A stretch of 64,000 bases of DNA, from contig JAYKAV010002970.1 in the NCBI GenBank assembly GCA_035582835.1, forward strand, positions 62,001 through 126,000, written 5' to 3'. This document shows, piece by piece, positions 35,822-47,849 of the stretch. The position numbers and the translations under genes were made by a program. The notes under the pieces are model-generated. The model made no database searches and was not told where the DNA came from. It saw nothing but the letters and a program-made list of their open reading frames with translations. How positions within the stretch are numbered: position 1 is the stretch's first letter; every line of letters begins with the position of its first letter. The stretch is from Phoebastria nigripes. Taxonomy: Eukaryota; Chordata; Aves; Procellariiformes; Diomedeidae.

Positions 35822-38800
35822 AGAGATCCTGTTCAATCTCTGTAAAAAACCTAAAAATTCCCTGAGGAAGACAAACACATGAAACAATATGGAATCCATA
35901 TGGAAAATATATTGTTTTTTCTAACAATACATAAATAATTATGTAGGTTATTTTATTCTAGCACAATTAGTAAAAATATTATTCAATCATTGGAAAAGAA
36001 GAGAAAACTTATTTCTGCAAAATAGTTTTTCTTTAAATTTTACAACCTGATAATAANCACAGAAAATGTTTAAAGTGACCATGAAGAACCAAAATGCTTT
36101 ATTTTTTTTTAAGTTAATTTGTTTTCTTTTATTATTTTCTGATGGATTAATTAATTACTTTTAGTAGCTAGATCTCTATAGTATAACTTGGAAAAACAAA
36201 TCTTAAAAATTATTTCTTTGTCAATTATTCTTATAAATTGGTAAACAAATACATAAAATTTGATAATCATATACATATACGATATAAATCAACTTACCAA
36301 ATGATTTCAGAAATAAGGATTTCATAAGAAATAGATCTGTAGAACTGAAACTATTCACAAATTCTGTACAAAATCAGTGAAAAGCCTTGGTAGAANCAAA
36401 AGAGAAAGATAATATAATAATCTCAAAATATTTTATTTTGACATTTTCAAATTAAATACATGAAATATGGAATTCCAGAAATAGCAAAGAAGCTCCTGCA
36501 ACAGTGTCAAAATTTATTTTTTCCAAGTATATTTTTCCAAATATTTATTTCTAATTATTTTTGAGGAGAGTAATAAGACTTTAAACTGCCCAGTAAAACT
36601 GTACAAGCAGACTTGAGTTTGTGTGTTTATATATGTTTATATTATTCATTCACATCATCTAAAAAATTGGAAAAAAATCTCAAAATGTAATTTTTATGTA
36701 ATCTACGTTTTTCTCCAGTATTTTGTTTTGGTCATAAAACTGAAATATACATTCTTTGAGTAGATGGGACCTGAAATGAAATTGTAGCATTGCTATCGTC
36801 AGCCATGCTCCTAAGAATTTATTTTTATGTTTCTTATTGAGTACATACCTTTGAGAACATAAGTAATCTCAGGAAATAAAAAATACAATAATATTATCAT
36901 CTAATTATTAGCAATTAATTACATGCAACAACTGTATGAATAGATTACTAAACTAATTCATAGGATGTGCAATGAAAAATACCAAAAAGCATGTGTGGTT
37001 ATTGATATAATGTGTGGTTATTGACCTAAAAATAATTAATCGTTTTAAAATAACACCATAAAATCTAACATTTTTCTTCTTTATTAATGTTACAATCATA
37101 TACATAATAAACCTGTTTCTCTCACCCTACCTAATCACCCAATCACTCAGTTTTGTTTCATATATAGCTGATGTAAATATTATATTTGTGTGTATACGTG
37201 CTGTCTTTATATAGTTATGTGTATTTGTATAAATGACAAAATGTTAGCAATGTATTGCACATAGATTTTGTATAATATATATAAATATATTAAATATAAA
37301 TATGTAGGATTTGATTTTAAATTAAATTTAAACTAACTCTTCTTAAAATGTTTAAAATAGTCACTATGCACATAAAAGGAATGATTGCATAAGCATCCAA
37401 TATGCAGTCATATTATGTAAGTAATTCTGCAAGAGAGNACACTAACATTTAACAATCTAACTGATGGTTTACAAGGATCAACCCAATGAGAACTTTGTCA
37501 TANACATGTATAAATCATGGAAAACAAGGATAGACAATGAAAATACAGGAAGACCTTTAACACCAAAGTGAAGTTTGATTTTAGCTAACATTTACTTCCA
37601 GATATAGGAAACAGCCTGATTCCATTCCAGAATAGGTGACATGTTTATCTTACCTTGTGCCCTCTTGTTCCTCAGTAGTTTTTGACTTTTACCATATTGT
37701 GACCTTTATAATAGCTTTATAGAGGATCAATCAGGCCAAGACAGAACTGTAATACAAAGAAGTATTCATTATTTTATATTGGTTTAAACTAATAGGCATG
37801 ACAAGTAAAACATGGGTGATTGATTTCCTGACCTTTAAAGTGTTTTATATGTAAAGTGCATAAGTTCCAGCCATACAAGATATTTAATGTTAAAAATGAA
37901 TTTTAATGTTTAACTATGTTTGTTATATGCTGTCAGTGGAACTCACATTTTGTGACAGCAAAACCTACTATTTCATGTCTTTGCAATGACTCCTTTCATG
38001 AACTTCTCTGATACCTTTCCAGTTCTTTAAAGTATAGTATGAATATCCAAAGAATAATATCTCTTTTAATAGCTGTTCATTTTATGTGACTGTGTACTGA
38101 ATTGGAATCGAGCCAAAATCAAGTTCAGGAATTTTTCAGAGGCTAACTTTCCAAAGAGCTACATAAACTACTAATGTATCTTTGGGACTGAATATAAAAT
38201 GACAGCACTAGAAATTGTGTGGGAGTGGGAAAAATAGGTGAAAAATGCATGTTTTCCTGTTTTGACAAAAATCAGAACCCACTTCAGAAGGAAATTAATG
38301 ATCTAACTAACATAAAAAATTCCTTGAATGTTTATGCATTTGTTCACTACAGAAAGTTTTGAGCACCCACTCATAACTTGTTTGTAGGAGACCTAGCTAA
38401 GATTTTCTAGAGCCCACTATGGCTGGAAGTATGTAAAATTCTGGAGATCAATATTGAGATGTATATCAAGGGATAACATAAATATAGAGTTAACAGTTCT
38501 GATATTTAGTTGGTGACTAATTCTTAAATCATAAATGCTCGAAATTGTGTTAAATTTGTTGGTTAAGCGCTCCTTCCTAGGAATAATTGACATGTCACCC
38601 TCCTACACAGTGGTGAAAGAATATACAAATAACACGTGAAACCTAAGAGTTCCTGTGTTCATCCTGCAGGATGACTAGATGCAGAAAAATAAAGCACTGC
38701 AGGAAATAGGGTGAAATTAGAATGATTTTCTTCTTTCTGCAACTCCTGCAACTTTCTTCCACCTTTGCTTTCTGGTTTTTCCCCAATTTTCCTTATTTGG

Positions 38801-39497
38801 GGTGTGTTCTAGTAAAAACAAACAACAAAAAGCAATAATTCCTTTCCTGAAGTCTGACAGGATTTGATCAGAAGAATTATTATTTTAATTATTATTCCTT
38901 TAGAAGTGGAGAAGGCATAGGGTTTTCTTTCTTCGACATGCNTTTTCTATTCCTTATTTGGAAAAAAAAGACCTCCTGGAATTCCCTGTTACAACTATTA
39001 AGTTGTCCTGTCCAAGCTATCTTGTCCTCTCTAAGATCCTTGTCTCTTTCAGGATATCATCACTCTCCTCATAGCAGCCAAACGCTACATTTTCAAAGAA
39101 TGTGTAGTTGATATACTTGTACATTGCCAGATCTTCTAACAGGATGCTGACTTAACTGAGTATCCCTTATCATCTTTAACAGTATTATTGCTATCTATAA
39201 CTTTCACATCCTACAAATAAGAGTAACGACAGTGATTTTATTTCTAGAAGAGTTAATTTGAAAGATGGTACTTCTGGAAATCACGTAGTTGGAGGTAGTT
39301 TTGATTCCAGAGTAATACAAGATCAGAATGCCCAACTGTAAGCATCTGAACAATGCAAGTCTTACCATTATCCACATTTTTCTTAGCATCTCAGTCTCTG
39401 ATAAATTAAATTCTTTAGTCAATTCACACTTGAGTGTAGGCTACAGGATAGGATTCTTTGATTTTATCTTCTTTAAAGAAATATCATGAAAGGCTCT
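35822..39497. other. Very AT-rich non-coding DNA
   Basis: 36,000-37,400 is notably AT-rich with many short TA-rich runs (for example 37,270-37,310). A 19-bp unit, ATGTGTGGTTATTGATATA, at 36,991-37,009 is partly repeated in tandem through 37,024. No gene or recognised repeat family is visible. Confidence 0.5.
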
Positions 39498-40086
39498 TGT
39501 CGTGGTTTAACCTCAGCTGGCAACGAGGCACCACACAGCCANTCGCTCACTCCCCCACGGTGGGATGGGGAGAGAATCGGAAGGGTAAAAGTGAGAAAAC
39601 TCGTGGGTTGAGATAAAGGCAGTTCAATAGGTAAAGAAAAAGCCACGCACGCAAGCAAAGCAAAACAAGGAATTCATTCACTACTTCCCATCGGCAGGCA
39701 GGTGTTCAGCCACCTCCAGGAAAGCAGGGCTCCATCACGCCTAATGGTTACTTGGGAAGATAAACACCATCACTCCGAACGTCCCCCCCTTCCTTCTTCT
39801 TCCCCCAGCTTTATATGCTGAGCATGACGTCACATGGTGTGGAATTTCCCTTTGGTGAGTTGGGGTCAGCTGTCCCAGCTGTNTCCCCTCCCAACTTCTT
39901 GTGCACCCCCAGCCTCCTCGCTGGTGGGGTGAGAAGCAGAAAAGGCCTTGACTCTGTGTAAACACTGCTCAGCAATAACGAAAACATCNCTGNNTTATCA
40001 ACACTGTTTTCATCACAAATCCAAAACATAGCCTCCTACTAACTCCTATGAAGAAAATTAACTCTATCCCAGCCAAAACCAGCACA
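39498..40086 (-). mobile_element. Solo LTR (subfamily B), minus strand
   Basis: A 589-bp element; the forward strand starts TGTCGTGGTTTAACCTC and ends CCAGCCAAAACCAGCACA. Flanks GCTCT (39,493-39,497) and GCACT (40,087-40,091) fit a 5-bp target duplication with one mismatch. It shares with the LTR at 49,069 a block (forward about 39,660-39,790) containing the TTCACTACTTCCCATCGGCA phrase and the ACCTCCAGGAAAGCAGGGCT phrase, absent from the 15,007, 26,477 and 40,817 copies. On the minus strand there is a CATATAAAG TATA box (forward about 39,809-39,817) and a perfect CRE palindrome TGACGTCA at 39,825-39,832. The usual ATTAAA signal is altered (forward TTCAAT near 39,625). Confidence 0.92.
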
Positions 40087-40816
40087 GCACTTTAAAAATT
40101 ACTATCATTAGATCACACAATGTATGATTGGGCAGGGCAAATCTTTAGTGCCTCTAACAGCAGATGATAGTAAAAAATGCATAAGAGGACTGATGTGTGA
40201 GGAAAAGCTTAAAAAAACCCAACCAAACAAAAAAAAACAGAGAAAGAGAACAAAAAAAATTAGAAGGGATCATATCTGTTGTTAAAAGATCTAAGTCTTT
40301 AGAAGGATATGAAATCTTGTTCATATTCAAACATTCACGATTACTATCATGTAATTGATACTTCTCTACATATGATGTGGTTTCATCAAAGAGCAAAGAA
40401 AATAGTCATAGAAGAATGATTAAGATTTTCAGTATTTCCTCCACTGCCATTAAGGTTCAAAAAACAAGATCAGCCTGACACTGCAGGTCATTATCAAATA
40501 TAAGATTCAAATTATACTAATAATAAATNGTTAGTTTTACATTTATATGCATATATTTATATAGAGGTAACATGTACTTCCTCTTTGCCCNTAATACAAG
40601 ATTTTGGGCATAACAACTCCACGGAATTATTTTTTATTGTACGTTTCTTTGTTTTATCAGAAATACTTACAGAAGAAGCCCCGTTTCAAAACCTATATGG
40701 TAGTATTCATTCACTTTATTAGTCCTGTTCAACACAATGTTTTCTGAAAAATAAGAGCTGACTCAGACGTGTGTTTTGCCACCTCACCAGAAGAAATCTA
40801 CATCATTCTGTCATGG
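40087..40816. other. Spacer between two oppositely oriented LTRs
   Basis: 730 bp of AT-rich sequence with no recognised element. The flanking LTRs (minus then plus) form a large imperfect inverted repeat around it. Confidence 0.6.
40812..40816. repeat. Target-site duplication, left copy
   Basis: CATGG, repeated at 41,375-41,379. Confidence 0.85.
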
Positions 40817-41374
40817 TGTCCTGGTTTTGGCTGGGAAAGAGTTAATTTTCTTCCTAGTAGCTGGTATAGTGCTGTGGTTTGGGTTTGGTATGAGAAGAAT
40901 GTTGATGGCGCACTGATGTTTTAGTTGTTGCTAAGTAGTGTTTACACTAGTCAAGGACTTTTCAGCTTCCCGTGCTCTGCCAGGTGCACAAGAAGCTGGG
41001 AGGGAGCATAGCCAGGACAGCTAGCCCAACTGGCCAACAGGGTATTCCATATCATATGACATCATGCTCAGCATATAAGCTGGGGGGTTGGCTGGGGAGG
41101 GGCGATTGCTGCTCGGGGACTATCTGGGCATCGGTCGGCAGGTGGTGAGCAATTGCATTGTGCATCACTTATTTTGTATATTCTATCATCATTATTATTA
41201 TTATCATCATCATCATTCTTATTTTCCCTTCCTTTTCTGTCCTATTAAACTGTCTTTATCTCAACCCACAAATTTTTTTTTTTTTTTCCTATTCTCTCCC
41301 CCATCCCACTGCAGGGCGGGGAATGAGCAAGTGGCTGTGTGGTGTTTGGCTGCCTGCCAGGTTAAACTACAACA
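40817..41374 (+). mobile_element. Solo LTR (subfamily A), plus strand
   Basis: A 558-bp element starting TGTCCTGGTTTTGGCTGGG and ending GGTTAAACTACAACA. A perfect 5-bp target duplication CATGG flanks it (40,812-40,816 and 41,375-41,379). TGACATCA (41,057-41,064), a CRE with one CpG lost, precedes the TATA box CATATAAG (41,072-41,079). An ATT/ATC microsatellite lies at about 41,187-41,217, and ATTAAA at 41,244-41,249 is the poly(A) signal. No internal viral genes. The small open frames inside are chance. Confidence 0.95.
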
Positions 41375-41379
41375 CATGG
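41375..41379. repeat. Target-site duplication, right copy
   Basis: CATGG, the partner of 40,812-40,816. Confidence 0.85.
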
Positions 41380-41400
41380 GCTTTATAAGAAAGGTTGAAT

Positions 41401-41600
41401 ATTTATGATGTATATACATATGTCATGTGTAATACATGACATGAAGTATGTGGTGTATCTTAACCTTTTCATCCATGTGTACTTCCATATGCACGTATAT
41501 ACACATGTATATATATATGCACATATATATGTGTGTATATACAAATANATATGTATATATGTATGTCTATATTTGTGTGTGTGTTTGTGCACGCAAGCTG
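41401..41600. repeat. Alternating purine-pyrimidine (TA/TG) low-complexity tract
   Basis: Imperfect TATA/TGTA/CACA dinucleotide runs with internal palindromes, for example GTCATGT/ACATGAC at about 41,422-41,440. The long open frames across it (for example 41,405-41,887) are artefacts of this composition. Confidence 0.8.
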
Positions 41601-43280
41601 GTGTTGTACATACACAAATAGTCACACTTATTACATATACCTTTTTATATCCTTCTACAATTTTTATTTTTATCTATTGTCAAAACCTAGGTGCCAAAAA
41701 AATCACACAAGATATTTTCTCAATATTTTTTGCAGCCCAGCTTCTTCAGATTCAAATGCCTTATTTAAGAGTCTTAGACTTCAGCTTCTTTGTAGTATTA
41801 GGTTTTTTAGTTGTAATTCTACAGGTCCTAGCATTGGATTTCCCTCTTTATGAGGTTTATTATTATTTTTACTTGAATACATTTTAAGACACGCAAACTG
41901 AATTTTACAAACCTGGAAAAATGCACTCATTATTGATTACAAATATTACTACCTGGTTCTTTTGGAGAATAATAATTTTGAGGAAAAGCTGGAGAATAAC
42001 CTCAGACAGTGAATTTTTAAAATAGTTTTCTTAAACATGTCATGTGAGAAATACCTATTCACTATATCTGAAACATAGCATAAGTTTTCTGTAACAAGAC
42101 TGAGAACAACCTCCTGAATTTCAGGTGAAAGATTAAGATAGAATTTTCAGAAAAAAATACTACTTATCTTTGAAATACAGCTTATTTCATAACTTTAAAA
42201 GTCAGCATGCACAAATTGTGTAGTTTATGGCAATCAAACCATTGGAAATAAATACTGAATTTCTTGAAGGTCTTTCATCTCTCTTTCCCTAAAATATTAA
42301 CTACAATAAATNATAAAACAAAGTAACTATATCTAAGCAATCACAGATAAAGCTAAAATCAAAGTTCATCTTTGTGCTAACAGTATTTCAGTTGAGAAAA
42401 TTTAAGTAAGATAAATTAGTTAGTCATTCAAGAAAGAAATATGCACAGAATAATGCAGTATTGGAACAGAATGATCCACCCAAAATCATGTAAAAGGGTG
42501 ACATTGATCTGATTAAAAGGGAAAAAAAAGGAGTTTTAGTGGTTGGTTATCATGATAGGCTCCATTCACAGTCANTGGAGAGAAATAGACACTTCCAGGT
42601 ATGGTTCATTTCACCCCAAATGAAATGTCTAAAATTGGTCAGATTAGCTGTGCCCTAAAAGAGCCTTTTTTTCTCCACTAATCAGAAAGGACACACACAG
42701 AGACTGGCTTAGCTGTCAGTGTCTACAATGTGGATGGTCAAGTATAACTAAAATGTAACTCATCAAATTTCTGTAATACATTTGCACTGTTTTCCACATA
42801 TCTAGGCACATCCTATTTTCAAGAATGTTTTAATAGTCGTAACAAGATGGAACAATTTAAGTGGAGTTGAACGGACCTAGAAGAACAAATCCTATGAAGT
42901 TTGCAAAGCTGTGAGCCTGTCTCCTTAGAAAATCTCAACTTAAAAAGTAAAAGAAATCATACAGACAAAGTAATTTTGAGTATTTGAACCTAATTCGCAG
43001 CCCTTGTAAAAAGGTAAACACAGCAATAAGATATTTAAGCAACTGAAGACTAGTTTAACACTGATTAAGTCTCTCAGACTCAATAAAATGGCATTTTAAA
43101 ATTACAAAGTTGTGCCCAAGACACTATCTTAAGAACATGCCATATGCTTAGTCACATAATGTAATTGACATTTACAATAAACAAAGTTATACTGATTTCA
43201 GCAAATACTCTTGTAAACTACATTTAAGAACACTTGGTGTGCCACAGTTTGCTAAAGAATTGAGTTCTTTCATTAACTGG
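41601..43280. other. AT-rich non-coding DNA, nothing recognised
   Basis: No coding motif or recognisable repeat. Confidence 0.5.

Positions 43281-43311
<31 letters not shown>
43281..43311. repeat. (GT)n microsatellite
   Basis: About 15 uninterrupted TG units, followed by a T-rich run. Confidence 0.95.
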
Positions 43312-43312
<1 letters not shown>

Positions 43313-46300
43313 ATTTTTTTCTTTTTTTCTGCTGTTAGTGAGATACTGTCTTTCTCAGTGTTTGTATCTATCTAGAAGTTATCACCATGATATATGAGTG
43401 TACTAGAATAATAAGGAACCATTGATTTATAGCACAGAGAGGATATCAAAAACTTTAAAAATTCATTTTTAAAACTGAGTTTACCCTCAACATGCCTGAA
43501 ATTTGCAATTTTTGAAACTGGATGTATACAGAAGTTGTCCTTTAAAGATTCAGGGCACAAAGGAAAATTAGACTAGCTGTAGAAAATATTATGTTAATTT
43601 AAAGTCTGGCTTAACTCCAGGTATTTGAGAATTTCATTATATTAGAAAATGCTGGGGGAAAAAAAAGCCTTTTCGGGTACTAACTAGGTGCTGCTTTGTT
43701 CATCTTTAAACTTTACCAAATTTATTTTAGCCTGGTTATCACAGTGAATACCAGGTGGGCTGGTTTCAGTCATGTAAACATAACTTTATAGGGCCATTAA
43801 TGACTGCTTAGAAATTCTTGTGGCTTCCAGCTGCTCCTGCTGAAATCTGTGGGCTTGCTTAATTCACACTTGCCACATTTGCCAGCCCCATGTCTTAGAT
43901 CACTGTAAATGTCTGTGAATCAAGTTGCATAGAAAAAAAATCTGTTTTACCTAAAGGTTACCATCTAAAGTCAGGCATCTAGTCTCGGTTTGTCAACAGG
44001 AAGAGAATTTAACTGTGCAAACTGTTAACGATCAAAATCTTGTTTATGGGCAAGGAGGAATCACCTTATGTATACAATCAATAATTTATTGTTAGTATAA
44101 TTGAAATGTTAGCAGTCTAATCGAAGAATCACTATTAGTTCAGATCCAATTGTTACAGAGAAAGAAAGAATAGCTCTATAGGGAAAAAGTCTCAATAAAT
44201 GTCCATGGTTTACAGTTGTGGGGTCTCCAGTGTTAGCCTATACCCCATCCCTTATCATCCCATAGCTGTGCTCCTCTACTGTCCCCACTTAAGGCCTCTG
44301 CTGTAGTACCAGGCCTCTATTTCTCTATGCTATCATTAGGTTAGCATCGTAAAATGTTGGTGGCACTGTTTACAAGATATGCAAAAGCAAACCAAATTGT
44401 CTGGTCAACTAGAAAAAATTACTGTCACAGATAAACCAAGTGAAACAAAGTTGCAGGCAGGTCAAGAAAAGATCAGACAGAGCAGGTCTGACAAGCCTGA
44501 GTCCTGAGGCTTTGTACAAAGCGTGTGCCCTGTTACTAGCAGTGTCAATACCATATTTCAAGCTACAGGGTAAAAAAACTTAGGTTTCTAGTGCTATTTC
44601 AGGTACCAGAGAACATCCTGCCTTCCTCCAACTGTCCATTTTAGATGCCCTAGGATGTCTGAAAACGGAGATTTGGAGACCAGTTAGAATACTGGTGATG
44701 ACNGATAGGACACAATCTGCATAAGATCCATGTTCTGGAGAGGCAGCTGGAGGCCAGGGAGAGTTCCCTAAGGCAGCTAGGATGGCATAAAGTGCTTATC
44801 TTGAACCTGTTATATATACAATCAATGAAGAGAGAAAGCTTTTCTGAGATGGCAATTCATCCCAACCAAAGATAAATTTAATGTGAGGAAGTGACTTACA
44901 ACAGTCTGCTCTCTTCTGATTAAAATGGGAGAATACACAGCTAACTTAGACTTGGAAACCTAAATTTAAGACAGCAAAATTAAGAGAAGAATTAATCATT
45001 CATGCTGCAATAACAGCAAACATTTCTGAGTTGTCCTTGATTATGTGTTTGCTCCACCACTATTCCAACCCTTCAGGGTAAGAGACTTCTCTGTTTCTGA
45101 AATCACATACCCATGTTAAACCAGCAAGACTTGCTAACACAGCACAGTGCCATGCTAATAAGTCTACTGGTCTTCAATCTGTTCCAGAAATAGCCTTTAT
45201 GCCTTGTTGACTACTGTCTGTATAAGCATACCCTCTCTTTTTAAATCTAAAAACCCTCACTGGATTACATTTTTCTTTTAAACATAAACCAAAAGTGTGA
45301 AATGCAAACTTCAACTGTCACACCTCTTAATTAATTTTCCTTTTTCATGCTTTGTGAAACAACTGTTTCAGTCCTAACTCCCTCCTGTTCCTCACTTCAA
45401 AGAGCTTCTCTCTTAGAAAATAAAACAAGTTCTTAGACAGGTGGGGTAGTTAAACTAAAGCATACTATATGGGTTGCAGATAATGACATTCAAAGCATTT
45501 CCTCTATAATCATCCCTAAATGGCTGATCAGGGAGTATATATGGAGGGGAACTGATTAAGTAATGAAAGCTATCCTTCAGCTAGTATAGTTAGCTGAACT
45601 GAATTAATCATAAGTTATTCTTTTTGAGTTCAGCAAAGGTACTGGTCTAGAGAGCTTGCATCAAAGATCAGCATGCTTTTTGGGCTCTCTGAAGTCCATT
45701 TATTGTGTTATGGTTCTGAATTGATTGCTAACTCTCTTTTAACTGTAATGGGGATGAATTCTGGTTGCTCTAAAGTAGGTTTTGGGTCGGTTTTTAAATT
45801 GTTGTTATGGGATCATGAATTCCCATCATCAGGGGCACATACAAGCTTAAAAAAAAAGACACCTGGTGACTGCAAGACATATTTTGAGTGCCTTGAAGAT
45901 TCTCACTGCAATAATAAGTTGTATTTGATATAAGGAGCCAAGTGGCTAGTTGCTGTCCTGCACTACTTTTTTGTAGCTTTATAACCTGAAGGGAGCCGAG
46001 AGACTTAACTTATGGAAATTTTATTTTAAAGAGTTTTTCTTCTCTGAGCAACCAGTATTATATTCTGACCTCNGTAAAACCTCCAGAAAATGGATTAATA
46101 CTCCCTGATTTATTAAACAGCTCATGCTTATCCTTTGTTTTATTCATCCGATACCTAAAAGAATCGCTCCTAGATATGCTGACTCACTCTTTCCCATCTA
46201 GCATTGGATGCAGTACACCTAACTCTTGCCTAATTTGGGCTTTATGTATGGAAACTCATTTATGCCTCTAGTAAAATCTAAACTAGTAAGTAGGCTCCTT

Positions 46301-47233
46301 CTAGGATTTTCTGACACTGGTACTTAAGTTCAAAAGGCATCTCCCATGTTGTCTTGGAAGTTTCCTGAGAACATTAACTTCAGATACTCATCCGCCATAT
46401 TATGTGGAGAAAGGCACAGGAATAATCATTTGCATACTAACCTAGCAGTAGGTATTGCCCAGGAAGTCAGAGAAACTGGTTGTACATCTGCTTTAATCTA
46501 AAGGAGCTTGAAAACACTTTTTTATGTCTTAAGAAGTTACCAAAACCACCTTACCATAGTGGTTGTCACCATCCTTGGTGGTAACATTCTCTATTCCTCC
46601 TTCTGAAAGCAAACCATTGAGAAGCTGAGAATGCAAAAGTTCAGATACAAACAAATATTTTTATGACAACTGATTGGAAAGGGAGAATGAGATTTTGTAT
46701 CTACTCTTTTAAGGTTCTGGGTGGGTGGTGGTGTTTGTTTGCTTGTTTAATTTAGGAATATTCTAATATTTAACATATATGAACATAAAATAGTTAAATG
46801 ACAGTTAGAGGAAGTAGATAGGGTATTCTCTTGAGGCTGAGGTGAGCATGGTATTGGCTTATCAGAAAGCGCACATTTCAGTGAAAAGGGGTGGTTAAAA
46901 CAGAAAGGAAACTGAAAGAAAGAGTTAAAATTCAGCATGATAGTAGAGGCTTCAAATGCATAAGGACTTTGTCCTGGCAACTGGGTGATCTTTCCAAGGC
47001 TGATAACTGAATTCTGAAAGCTTTGTACTTCTAAAAGATTTGCCTTACAGAAAGAAGCAATCAGTAATGCCTGGCTTATATATGCAAACCGACTGTATCA
47101 GGTATTGAGGAAGGCAAGGTCTACAACAGAAAACGAGAGCTAGTCTATCTTAACATAAGTTACTCAGTCACTGGAAAACAATGTTAATGGGGAATGTAGC
47201 TTTTCTTTTTTTTTTAGTATACTTTGACATTGC

Positions 47234-47237
<4 letters not shown>
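43312..47237. other. Non-coding DNA, nothing firmly recognised
   Basis: 43,650-43,930 is less AT-rich and repeat-free, with a GTAAACA forkhead-type word near 43,776 and TTAAT cores. It might be conserved, but nothing proves it. 44,200-44,820 is also less AT-rich and might be an old repeat. Open frames (45,673-45,933, 46,747-46,980) lack recognisable motifs. Confidence 0.45.

Positions 47238-47273
<36 letters not shown>
47238..47273. repeat. Poly(T) tract, 36 nt
   Basis: An uninterrupted T run about 230 bp before the sequence gap. Confidence 0.95.
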
Positions 47274-47276
<3 letters not shown>

Positions 47277-47501
47277 CTGTTACATAACACTTGGAGAAAA
47301 GGGGAATTGAGAACAGAAGTACTGGAGAAGGTAGTCTATTCAGGAAATTGATGAAAGCCAACTTCATTTACTTTTTGAAATTTCCTTTTCTTTTCTTCAT
47401 TTCCTTTCCTTTCATCTTCATCTTCCTCTTTCACTGTGAATTTGCATTCCATATAATACAACACTACTTTCTGTCATATTTCAGAATAGGATAAAGATAT
47501 T

Positions 47502-47747
47502 NNNNNNNNNNNNNNNNNNNNNNNNNNNNNNNNNNNNNNNNNNNNNNNNNNNNNNNNNNNNNNNNNNNNNNNNNNNNNNNNNNNNNNNNNNNNNNNNNNN
47601 NNNNNNNNNNNNNNNNNNNNNNNNNNNNNNNNNNNNNNNNNNNNNNNNNNNNNNNNNNNNNNNNNNNNNNNNNNNNNNNNNNNNNNNNNNNNNNNNNNNN
47701 NNNNNNNNNNNNNNNNNNNNNNNNNNNNNNNNNNNNNNNNNNNNNNN
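47502..47747. other. Assembly gap, 246 N
   Basis: An unbroken run of N. Its right edge adjoins a long A homopolymer; its left edge is ordinary sequence. Confidence 1.
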
Positions 47748-47827
<80 letters not shown>

Positions 47828-47849
47828 AAAAAAAAAGTAAAAAAAAAAA
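47748..47849. repeat. Poly(A) tract, 78 uninterrupted A then A-rich
   Basis: 78 consecutive A (47,748-47,825) starting exactly at the gap edge, then A-rich sequence with single G/GT interruptions. CR1 elements do not end in poly(A), so a normal avian LINE tail does not explain it. A sequencing or gap-filling artefact is likely. Confidence 0.95.

Noticed and set aside
39498..41374. The LTR pair as a single provirus
   Set aside because: The LTRs are in opposite orientations, belong to different subfamilies and have different target duplications. The 730-bp spacer has no retroviral sequence.
41405..41887. 160-codon open frame with hydrophobic residues
   Set aside because: It starts in a TA/TG low-complexity tract and shows no domain. 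Composition explains it.
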